Assembly (NCBI RefSeq): GCF_026239735.1
Contig: NZ_JAPIVT010000008.1
Coordinates: forward strand, 124,001 to 188,000
Source: Pedobacter sp. MC2016-05
GTDB lineage: Bacteria; Bacteroidota; Bacteroidia; Sphingobacteriales; Sphingobacteriaceae
Length of the DNA: 64,000 bases
Direction of reading: 5' to 3'
Shown here: piece by piece, positions 57,256 to 64,000 of the stretch
How positions within the stretch are numbered: the first letter of the stretch is position 1
Layout: every line of letters begins with the position of its first letter
The notes under the pieces: generated by a model
Seen by the model: the letters and a program-made list of their open reading frames with translations, nothing else
What the model was told of the DNA's origin: nothing
Database searches by the model: none
Program-made: the position numbers and the translations under genes

Positions 57256-58263
57256 TTAGAACCCTCCTGCCTTCAATCTCAGCCCCGCTGTTTCTTCCAA
57301 GCCAAACATTAAATTCATATTCTGAACTGCTTGTCCGCTGGCTCCTTTTAGTAGGTTATCAATAATGCTGATGATAAATAATTTATTTCCATGTTTTTCT
57401 ACGTGAACCAGCGCTTTGTTGGTATTTACAACCTGCTTTAAATCGATGTTTTTCAGACTCAGGTGAGTAAAAGGATGAGCACTATAATATTCTTCGTAAA
57501 TATTTTGTGCTTCTTCTAAAGTCAAATCACTTTCTAAATACATGGAGGCTAAAATCCCTCTGGTAAAAGCGCCTCGCTGTGGGATGAAACTCAGAGCCTC
57601 AGAAAGTATTGGTTGCAATTGCAATAAACTTTCTCCAATCTCATTTAAGTGTTGATGCTCAAAAGCCTTGTAAATGGAAAGATTATTATTTCTCCAGCTA
57701 AAATGCGAAGTAGTTGATAAACTTTGTCCGGCACCTGTTGAACCAGTTGTTGCGTTGATGTGAACCTCGCTTTTGATTAAATTTTTGGCTGCCAAAGGCA
57801 ATAGACCTAACTGGATACAGGTTGCAAAACAACCTGGATTAGCGATATTCTTAGCTGTTTTAATTTTATCACGATTTAACTCTGGAAGACCGTAAATGAA
57901 GTCTTTAGTCTTAAGTCCAGAGTCTGGAGTCGAAAAACCAGCATTTGCTGAAAGTCTAAAATCTTGAGATAAATCGATGATTTTAATGTTATCGTTAATC
58001 GGGTTCGCTGCTAAGAACTTTTTCGCATCACCGTGACCAACGCAAAGAAAAAGTACATCGATATCCTGAGGAATATCGCTTGTAAATTTCAAATCCGTAT
58101 CGCCGATTAAGTCAGTATGTACATCAGAAATTAAATTCCCTGCATTGCTGGTACTATTTACGAAAGCAATTTCAACATTTGGATGATTGACCAGGATACG
58201 GAGCATTTCGCCACCTGTGTATCCCGCACCACCAATTATTCCTGCTTTTATTTTACTATTCAT
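57256..58263 (-). CDS. argC: N-acetyl-gamma-glutamyl-phosphate reductase
   Basis: ArgC reduces the acyl-phosphate made by ArgB. Rossmann motif AGIIGGAGYTGGEML (7-21); active-site cysteine C145 in NPGCFATCI; histidine region HQHLNEIGES. At 335 residues it is slightly longer than usual because of an inserted stretch around 109-121 (STPDSGLKTKD) encoded by the same short repeat seen in metH. It follows argG on the minus strand. Confidence 0.94.
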   Translation of the reverse strand: MNSKIKAGIIGGAGYTGGEMLRILVNHPNVEIAFVNSTSNAGNLISDVHTDLIGDTDLKFTSDIPQDIDVLFLCVGHGDAKKFLAANPINDNIKIIDLSQDFRLSANAGFSTPDSGLKTKDFIYGLPELNRDKIKTAKNIANPGCFATCIQLGLLPLAAKNLIKSEVHINATTGSTGAGQSLSTTSHFSWRNNNLSIYKAFEHQHLNEIGESLLQLQPILSEALSFIPQRGAFTRGILASMYLESDLTLEEAQNIYEEYYSAHPFTHLSLKNIDLKQVVNTNKALVHVEKHGNKLFIISIIDNLLKGASGQAVQNMNLMFGLEETAGLRLKAGGF

Positions 58264-58350
58264 AGTCTATATAACTTTAATCCTTCGACAAGCTACCGAT
58301 GTAAATCCGATAGCTATCGGATCGGCTCGGGTAAAGATGCCAAAATTAAG

Positions 58351-58384
58351 GAGATTGCTTCCTCGTGTCTCCTCGCAATGACGA
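58351..58384. repeat. REP-like repeat, half copy
   Basis: GAGATTGCTTCCTCGTG and TCCTCGCAATGACGAG match the right arm of the REP-like family. The left arm is absent. Lies between argC and argG. Confidence 0.6.
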
Positions 58385-58414
58385 GAGGAGAGGGAACCTT
58401 CCGCCTTCAACCTT

Positions 58415-59611
58415 TTAGCCCTCTACCTCATTATTTACTTTGTGCCAAATCATTACCTGGTTACCGAAGATTTTAGAGAAACCTTTAACATCTTCGCCAC
58501 TCCAGGCATTGTTCATTTCGCCGTAGCTGCCAAACTTGTTGCTCATCAAATCATGGTTCGATTCAATCCCGATTATCTGGAAACGATATGGCAATAATTC
58601 TACAAACACTTTCCCACTCACCACTTTTTGCGTATCTGCTAAGAAAGCCTCAATATTCCGCATAATTGGGTCGTGGAACTGACCTTCATGCAACCAGTTG
58701 CCGTAAAAAGAAGACAACTGCTCTTTCCAGCTCAGCTGCCATTTGGTTAAAGTATGTTTTTCTAAAGTATGGTGTGCTTTAATGATTAAAACAGGGGCTG
58801 CAGCTTCAAAACCCACACGGCCTTTAATGCCGATAATCGTATCACCCACATGGATATCTCTGCCAATACCATAAGGTTGCGCAATGGCTTGTAATTTTTG
58901 AATCGCTCTAACAGGATCCAAAGTTTCGCCATCAATAGCAACAAGCTCCCCTTTTTCAAAGCTTAATTCTATCCTGCGAGATTCTGTTTCACTCACCTGC
59001 GTTGGCCAAGCACTTTCTGGTAAAGTTTCGTTTGAGGTTAAGGTTTCTTTACCACCTACTGAAGTTCCCCATAAACCTTTGTTAATTGAATATTGTGCTT
59101 TTGCTGCGCTGTATTCAACGCCATGTTCAGCCAGGTATTCTATTTCCGATTCGCGGGATAATTTCAAATCTCTGATTGGCGTAATGATTTCAACCTCTGG
59201 AATTAAGATATTAAAAATCATGTCGAAACGCACCTGATCGTTTCCGGCACCGGTACTTCCATGAGCGACATAATCAGCTCCGATTTTTTTAACGTAGTTC
59301 GCAATTGCCGTTGCCTGACTCACACGTTCCGCACTTACAGAAAGTGGGTAAGTAGCATTTTTTAATACGTTTCCGAAGATTAAATATTTGATGCAATCGT
59401 TATAATAACTTTCCGTTTCATCTACCACAGCATGAGATTTCACGCCTAAAGCATAAGCTCTTTTCTCTATTTCTTGTAATTCTTCATCAGAAAAACCACC
59501 AGTATTTACAATTACCGAGTGAACTTCCAAGTCGCGATCTTGAGCGAGATATATACAACAAAATGAGGTATCTAAACCTCCGCTAAAAGCTAAAACTACT
59601 TTTTTCTTCAT
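58415..59611 (-). CDS. argG: Argininosuccinate synthase
   Basis: ArgG condenses citrulline and aspartate with ATP. The N-type ATP pyrophosphatase motif is VLAFSGGLDTSFCCIYLA (residues 5-22), followed by ADYVAHGSTGAGNDQVRF (about 112-129). At 398 residues it is full length. Its start overlaps the stop of the upstream GNAT gene by one base. Confidence 0.96.
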   Translation of the reverse strand: MKKKVVLAFSGGLDTSFCCIYLAQDRDLEVHSVIVNTGGFSDEELQEIEKRAYALGVKSHAVVDETESYYNDCIKYLIFGNVLKNATYPLSVSAERVSQATAIANYVKKIGADYVAHGSTGAGNDQVRFDMIFNILIPEVEIITPIRDLKLSRESEIEYLAEHGVEYSAAKAQYSINKGLWGTSVGGKETLTSNETLPESAWPTQVSETESRRIELSFEKGELVAIDGETLDPVRAIQKLQAIAQPYGIGRDIHVGDTIIGIKGRVGFEAAAPVLIIKAHHTLEKHTLTKWQLSWKEQLSSFYGNWLHEGQFHDPIMRNIEAFLADTQKVVSGKVFVELLPYRFQIIGIESNHDLMSNKFGSYGEMNNAWSGEDVKGFSKIFGNQVMIWHKVNNEVEG

Positions 59612-60312
59612 TACTTATTAGTTAACAGGGTAAATAAAAACATCAATACTTTGAAGCCAGATTTAGGCTTCGGTTTTACAACTAAACGTTGCTTGATGCG
59701 CATAAAACGCTCATATAATTTGGGTTTCTTCTGTAATTCTTCGGCGAATTTCTTTGCAGCATCGTGCTTTTGAGTTGCCGGATCGTAAAGCATGGCAGTA
59801 CACATGCAGTTTTTACGTTCCTTCATTTTCAAGATTTCGAAATTGACGCAGCTCTGGCAGCCTTTCCAAAATTCCTCATCCTGGGTTAATTCAGAATAAG
59901 TAACTGGTTCGTAACCCAAATCTGAATTAATCTTCATTACAGCCAAACCAGTGGTTAAGCCAAAAATCTTTGCTTTAGGGTATAAAGCTCTCGATAATTC
60001 GAAAACCTTCTCTTTAATGGCGTGTGCTAAACCTGCTTTTCTAAATTCAGGAGATACAATTAGGCCGGAGTTGGCCACAAACTGACCGTGGCTCCAGGTT
60101 TCGATATAGCAAAAGCCAGCCCAAGTACCATCTTTATGAAACGCAATAACAGCTTTGCCTTCTTGCATTTTATTGGCAACGTAATCAGGAGAACGTTTTG
60201 CAATGCCCGTACCACGTGCTTTAGCAGATTCGGCCATCTCGGTTACGATTTGTTCTGCAAATACACGATGTTCAGGAAGTGCGACCTGCACTATAAATTC
60301 GTTAATATCCAT
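59611..60312 (-). CDS. GNAT family protein at the head of the arginine operon, possible N-acylglutamate synthase
   Basis: 233 residues. The GNAT core (1-155) has GLIVSPEFRKAGLAHAIKEKVF as the acyl-CoA loop and FGLTTGLAVMKINSDLGYEPV. A Cys-containing extension follows (GCQSCVNFEILKMKERKNCMC) and a basic tail. It is translationally coupled to argG, and no other glutamate N-acyltransferase (argA or argJ) is visible, so it may supply the first step of the pathway (inference from position). At least part of this GNAT-argG linkage is shared by many Bacteroidota. Confidence 0.85.
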   Translation of the reverse strand: MDINEFIVQVALPEHRVFAEQIVTEMAESAKARGTGIAKRSPDYVANKMQEGKAVIAFHKDGTWAGFCYIETWSHGQFVANSGLIVSPEFRKAGLAHAIKEKVFELSRALYPKAKIFGLTTGLAVMKINSDLGYEPVTYSELTQDEEFWKGCQSCVNFEILKMKERKNCMCTAMLYDPATQKHDAAKKFAEELQKKPKLYERFMRIKQRLVVKPKPKSGFKVLMFLFTLLTNK

Positions 60313-60672
60313 TCGTTTTCTAACGAAAAATTATAAGTATTCTTGTTAATTGGGTTTTTAGAGAGGATCAATTCCTCGTTACGTTTAGTGGAGTACTAAA
60401 TACGTGGAGTGAAATTTTGCCGGCTTGTGGGATAATAAAATACGGGCTGAAAACGATTAATAAATAAACTTTCACCAGCAACCAGGTGGGCTGTGAAACT
60501 AGAAAGTTTATGTAAAAATTGTTTAATCATTTCTTGCGTATTAAAACGGCTTTAACTCTATTGAGGTGCAAAGGTTTAAATAATAATTGAGTTCCACAAT
60601 ATTTTTTAACTTTTTTACATTTTTTTACTAATCAGTGCAAACAAAAAATCCCGAAGATTCGGGATTTTATTT
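60313..60672 (-). promoter_or_regulatory. Long structured leader of the arginine operon
   Basis: About 360 bases without a gene. A perfect ten-base stem ATAAACTTTC/GAAAGTTTAT (60464-60473 with 60502-60511) encloses a smaller hairpin (CAGCCC-ACCT-GGttGCTG). A second hairpin (TTTAGT/ACTAAA, 60384-60400) is nearer the first gene. A TTTAAACCTTTG element (60569-60580, minus) is a possible promoter. This could be an RNA-based control region; no known arginine leader was recognised. Confidence 0.45.
60647..60666 (-). terminator. Terminator of the lipoprotein gene at 60673
   Basis: AATCCCGAA and TTCGGGATT arms with a two-base loop. On the minus strand it is followed by TTTTTGTTTG. Confidence 0.85.
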
Positions 60673-61221
60673 TTATTCTTTCATGATTCCTACTGAAACT
60701 CTTGTTCCATCTAAGAAGAAATTGAGCTTCGATGGATTCGCATTTGCTGGCACCTGAAACTTCCATACCGCTTCGCTTGAAGCTTCGGCATCTGGTTCTG
60801 TACTTCCACTTTCTTTACTTCCCGGAATCGATGTGCCATTGTCAAGTTGTAATCTCGCATCAGATGCTGGAATTGAAAAATACTTTTTGGCATCGAGGGT
60901 ACTCTTGTTAGTCACCAATAGCTTTACAGTAAGCTCTGCCCCGGTCGATTTTCCTTCTGCATCTTGCAAATTAACAGCACTTGCCTCCACAACTTTAACA
61001 AGCGCTTCTTTCGCCTTTCCTAAAACCGCAGTATCTGGCGAAACGGTATAAGCAATCGTTTCAGGACCGTTTTCTGCTTTATCACCATGCTTAATAATGG
61101 TTTCGCTTTTGGTGATGGTTGTGTCTGCATCAGCAGCCTTATCTTTTGAAGTACCGCCACACGACGAAAGCGCAATCGTTCCTAAGGAGATTAGCGCAAA
61201 TTTTGAGATGTTTTTAATCAT
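60673..61221 (-). CDS. Lipoprotein of unknown function
   Basis: 182 residues with a lipobox LSSC (Cys about residue 21) followed by a Gly/Ser/Asp-rich spacer. The mature domain looks like a beta-sandwich: ELTVKLLVTNKSTLDAKKYFS and EAVWKFQVPANANPSKLNFFLDGTR. The pattern recalls DUF4352-type domains, but this is uncertain. A strong terminator follows. Confidence 0.7.
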   Translation of the reverse strand: MIKNISKFALISLGTIALSSCGGTSKDKAADADTTITKSETIIKHGDKAENGPETIAYTVSPDTAVLGKAKEALVKVVEASAVNLQDAEGKSTGAELTVKLLVTNKSTLDAKKYFSIPASDARLQLDNGTSIPGSKESGSTEPDAEASSEAVWKFQVPANANPSKLNFFLDGTRVSVGIMKE

Positions 61222-61532
61222 TGTTTTAATATTTGATGGTTAGACGAAATTATAATCGCAATAAGTATTTAATGTTAAGATTATTAAATGGTTAAATAAA
61301 CTTTAGATGAACAACCACATCGATTTTTTGTTTTCGAGGCATTTAATATCAAACCCTATTATTTCACAAAAATTAACATTGTTAAAATCTATAGGGAAAG
61401 TTTAACAAGCATTAACACCATTTAACAACCACAGAAGCCATTAACTTCAATCTTTGCATTGGCTGTAGCGAATTGGTTTTCGATGCCGTTTAAATAGTGA
61501 TCGTTTATAAAACTTTAAACCTTAAAAAATTG
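61222..61532. other. Intergenic region between divergent lipoprotein genes
   Basis: About 310 bases, AT-rich. A CAATCTTTGCATTGG segment (about 61448-61462) resembles a -7 element for the downstream plus-strand gene. Nothing else was recognised. Confidence 0.5.
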
Positions 61533-62240
61533 ATGAAAACATTTTCCCTATCCTCATTCAGAACATTAGCCTTCGCTCCCGTTATTTTTCTATTGATTTT
61601 AACAACATTTAGTGCTTGCAAAAAAGAAGAAACAGCCAGCTCCGTGAGTTATATTCGGGTAGTTAACGCAGCACCAACTTTAGCCACCTACTATCCTTTT
61701 TTAAATAGTGCATCAGTAAGTTCCGCAGCATTACCCTATGGTGGATCCACTGCTTTCGGACCGCTATCCGCTGGTGTCAGCAATTTAAAATTTACAACTG
61801 AAAACAATGCCGAAAGTGTACTAACCAAAAGTTTTTCGCTTACTGCCAGCACCTACAACAGTTTTTATTTAATTAACAAACCAAGTTCATTAGATGGGTT
61901 GCTGATCACTGACGATTTAAGTTTACCATCGGCAGATAAAGCTTATGTCCGTTTCATTAATTTATCGCCTGATGCACCAGCACTCGACCTCGCTAAAACC
62001 GGCGAAACCACTATGTTAACCAGTAATAAAACTTACAAAACTGCAAGTGGATTTATAGCAGTTTCTCCAGGCACCTTTACTTTCGATGCAAAGGAAACTG
62101 CAACTGGTAAAACGAAAGTTGTCTCAGAAAATACAACTTTACTGGCCGGCTACCATTATGATATTATTTGTGGCGGTTTAGCAAGTCCGGCAAACGATAC
62201 TGAGCGTTCACTTAATTTATTCGTATTAACCATTAAGTAA
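61533..62240 (+). CDS. DUF4397 domain lipoprotein
   Basis: Starts at MKTFSLSSFRTLAFAPVIF (61533), a signal peptide ending in FSACKKEE (Cys about residue 29). The mature part has SYIRVVNAAPTLATYYPFL and AYVRFINLSPDAPALDLAKTGE, the two half-repeats of DUF4397, a beta-sandwich domain common in secreted Bacteroidota proteins. 235 residues. The upstream in-frame start at 61497 was rejected because it precedes the signal peptide by 12 residues. Confidence 0.8.
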   Translation: MKTFSLSSFRTLAFAPVIFLLILTTFSACKKEETASSVSYIRVVNAAPTLATYYPFLNSASVSSAALPYGGSTAFGPLSAGVSNLKFTTENNAESVLTKSFSLTASTYNSFYLINKPSSLDGLLITDDLSLPSADKAYVRFINLSPDAPALDLAKTGETTMLTSNKTYKTASGFIAVSPGTFTFDAKETATGKTKVVSENTTLLAGYHYDIICGGLASPANDTERSLNLFVLTIK

Positions 62241-62269
62241 AGATTTTTACCCAAAAAACCATCGTTCAA

Positions 62270-62295
62270 AGGATTGTCGGCTAGCTGACAGTCCT
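62270..62295 (+). terminator. Terminator after the DUF4397 gene
   Basis: AGGATTGTCGGC and GCTGACAGTCCT pair with two G-T wobbles around a TA centre and are followed by TTTTTTATTTTT on the plus strand. Confidence 0.75.
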
Positions 62296-62464
62296 TTTTT
62301 ATTTTTGTATGATGCAGCAGTTAACTTACTTCAGATCAAAAAACTAGTGCCTACTAAATGTTAAAACTCGCCACCCTTATTTAGAATTGTTCAAAATAAT
62401 TTGGAAAATAAATTTTTGTGCTGTTATTTTGCGGCTGTTTAGAATTAATCCAAATAAATTTAAG

Positions 62465-64000
62465 ATGCGCAAAATTGAACTTTTCGTTTTAACGTTTTTA
62501 CTCACTACACTCTCACTAACATCCTACGCTCAACAATTTGGCACTATTAAAGGTCTGGTAACCACTTCAAATGGTAAACCTGCGGCCTATATCTCAGTTG
62601 GACTTACAGGTAAAGGACAAGGAACAATCACCGACGAAAGCGGAAAATATACCATAAACCGTGTGAAGGCGGGCAGTTACACCATTAAAGCTTCCGCAAT
62701 AGGCATTACCTCTGCCCAAAAAACAGTGAATGTTGTAGCCGGAGAAACTGTTTCAGTTGATTTTTCTTTGCAAGAAAATGATCAGGCCCTGGAAGAGGTA
62801 ACCGTTGCTGGCATCAATAAAAAATACAAAATAAGTTTGCCCTCCGCTACTTTAAGGCTGAATGAGCCTTTGCTGGAAGCCCCTCAAAACATCCAGGTGG
62901 TGAGTAATCAAGCTATAAAAGATCAGCAGCTGATTAGCATGAGTGATGGGGTATTAAGGAATGTAAGTGGCGCTGTTCGTTTAGAGCATTGGGGAGATTT
63001 ATACACTAACATTACCATGCGAGGCTCTCAAATTCAAGCCATGCGTAATGGATTTAATATTGTTTCTTCCTACTGGGGCCCATTAACTGAAGACATGAGC
63101 TTTGTTGATCACATTGAGTTTGTTAAAGGTCCTGCTGGTTTTATGCTGGGCAACGGAGATCCGAGTGGATTGTATAATGTGGTGACTAAAAAGCCTACGG
63201 GTTTAAATCAGGGTGAAGTTTCGTTTACAGCTGGGAGCTACGATTTATTCAGAACAACTGTTGATTTAGACCACAAACTCACTTCGGATGGTAAATTTTT
63301 ATTCAGGTTAAATGCGGCTGCACAAAGCAAAGGTTCATTTAGGCCATACGAAGAAAACAACCGCTTCAGTTTTGCCCCCGTTTTAAGCTATCAAATTACA
63401 CCTAGCACGAAAATAACAGCAGAATATACTTTGCAAAACGCAAAAATGACTGAAGTTGGTTCATACTATTTATTTAATACCACTGGCTATGCAACCTTGC
63501 CAAGAGATTTTACCCTCACGCAACCCGGCGTACAGCCCACCCGCATTAATGATCATAGCTTAACCTTAAACCTACAGCAACAATTAGGTCAGAATTGGAA
63601 ATTAACAGCACAGGCTGCCTATTATAAATACTTACAAACGGGCTCTAGCTCCTGGCCATCAGCCGTTTATCCTAACGGAACATTGATTAGAAATGTAGGA
63701 ATCTGGGATGCATCAAGCTCAATGAAACTGGCTCAGGTATTTGTAAACGGAACAGTGAAAACCGGAGGTATCGTTCATAGAATTCTTGCAGGCTTCGATG
63801 GAGGTAAAAAGGGATACATGGCAGATTTCGGTCAGTCACATGATTTAGACCTTCCAGGTTCGCCATTCAGTCTGGCAAATCCTAATTATGGATTTCCATC
63901 AAATGGATATCCGGATTTCGACAGAAACACCAGTCTTGAGGAAAGAGCAATAGCTGGCGGAGGTTTAATTGATCAAAAATATTTAAGCGGGTACGTTCAG
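62465..64000 (+). CDS. TonB-dependent siderophore receptor (N-terminal part, runs off the window)
   Basis: Starts MRKIELFVLTFLLTTLSL, a signal peptide. Next is a CarboxypepD_reg-like domain (about 24-110; GTITDESGKYTINRVKAGSYTI). Then comes the plug domain with SLPSATLRLNEPLLEAPQN, IQVVSNQAIKDQQ and VDHIEFVKGPAGFMLGNGDP (about 215-234), a combination typical of FhuA-like siderophore receptors. The barrel begins near 260. 512 codons are visible. No iron-responsive operator was recognised. Confidence 0.9.
   Translation, partial: MRKIELFVLTFLLTTLSLTSYAQQFGTIKGLVTTSNGKPAAYISVGLTGKGQGTITDESGKYTINRVKAGSYTIKASAIGITSAQKTVNVVAGETVSVDFSLQENDQALEEVTVAGINKKYKISLPSATLRLNEPLLEAPQNIQVVSNQAIKDQQLISMSDGVLRNVSGAVRLEHWGDLYTNITMRGSQIQAMRNGFNIVSSYWGPLTEDMSFVDHIEFVKGPAGFMLGNGDPSGLYNVVTKKPTGLNQGEVSFTAGSYDLFRTTVDLDHKLTSDGKFLFRLNAAAQSKGSFRPYEENNRFSFAPVLSYQITPSTKITAEYTLQNAKMTEVGSYYLFNTTGYATLPRDFTLTQPGVQPTRINDHSLTLNLQQQLGQNWKLTAQAAYYKYLQTGSSSWPSAVYPNGTLIRNVGIWDASSSMKLAQVFVNGTVKTGGIVHRILAGFDGGKKGYMADFGQSHDLDLPGSPFSLANPNYGFPSNGYPDFDRNTSLEERAIAGGGLIDQKYLSGYVQ

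Noticed and set aside
1..64000. CRISPR arrays, insertion sequences or prophage genes
   Set aside because: No regularly spaced direct repeats, transposase, integrase or phage structural gene was recognised in the window.

Overview
The window looks like a chromosome segment of a Bacteroidota bacterium, most likely a Sphingobacteriaceae member such as Pedobacter (inferred from gene content, not from a marker gene). The base composition is AT-rich. Several starts are preceded by the Bacteroidota -7 element TAnnTTTG. Typical gene types are a one-chain alpha/beta branched-chain 2-oxoacid dehydrogenase E1, the N-acyl-ornithine carbamoyltransferase (ArgF') version of arginine synthesis, an LVIVD-repeat lipoprotein, and a TonB receptor with a CarboxypepD_reg-like domain. 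Most genes are on the minus strand and most are core metabolism.

Layout. 1-4.8 kb: methionine/folate block (metF end, a frameshifted four-helix-bundle gene, cobalamin-dependent metH) behind an S-box (SAM-I) riboswitch. 4.8-19.8 kb: small housekeeping genes (Bax-inhibitor-like protein with a coupled 57-residue membrane protein, murQ, S41 protease, GNAT, MazG-like hydrolase, dtd, an overlapping pair of exported proteins, a second KAS III, clpS, a broken Fic gene, thioredoxin-like protein, lipoprotein, prfC). 20.6-34.2 kb: helicase, SprT-like protein, adenine deaminase, E1 dehydrogenase, a decayed DUF4160 gene next to DUF2442, lutB-like gene, M28 peptidase, rpiB, tatC, LVIVD lipoprotein. 34.4-39.2 kb: lipid-synthesis operon yceD-rpmF-plsX-fabH-accB-accC. 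39.5-42.5 kb: sulfurtransferase, pdxA, rsmA. 42.5-47.2 kb: WYL regulator, a non-coding region with two tRNA-like RNA modules, a slipin and an RtcB RNA ligase. 47.2-60.6 kb: membrane protein, aminotransferase, a toxin-antitoxin pair with a frameshifted toxin, and the complete arginine cluster (GNAT, argG, argC, argD, argF', argB, proC, argE-like, argH). 60.6-64 kb: two lipoproteins and the start of a TonB-dependent siderophore receptor.

The most interesting part is 42.5-47.2 kb. Between the WYL regulator and the slipin-RtcB pair lie two adjacent sequences that keep the tRNA T-arm, D-arm, U8/A9 and arm spacing, but in circularly permuted order (T-arm, acceptor stem closed by a small loop, D-arm, anticodon stem). 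This is the architecture described for the tRNA-mimic module of YrlA-class bacterial Y RNAs, which occur near RtcB RNA-repair genes. No Ro60/TROVE gene is visible in the window. I suggest an RNA-repair island with its own tRNA-mimic RNAs and a WYL-type regulator.

Other themes. Five small accessory genes (two four-helix-bundle genes, Fic, DUF4160, RelE-like toxin) each carry an indel or premature stop while the core genes are intact. A palindromic REP-like repeat family sits mainly between arginine genes. Another short repeat has entered the coding sequence of metH and argC in frame and encodes the same peptide in both.
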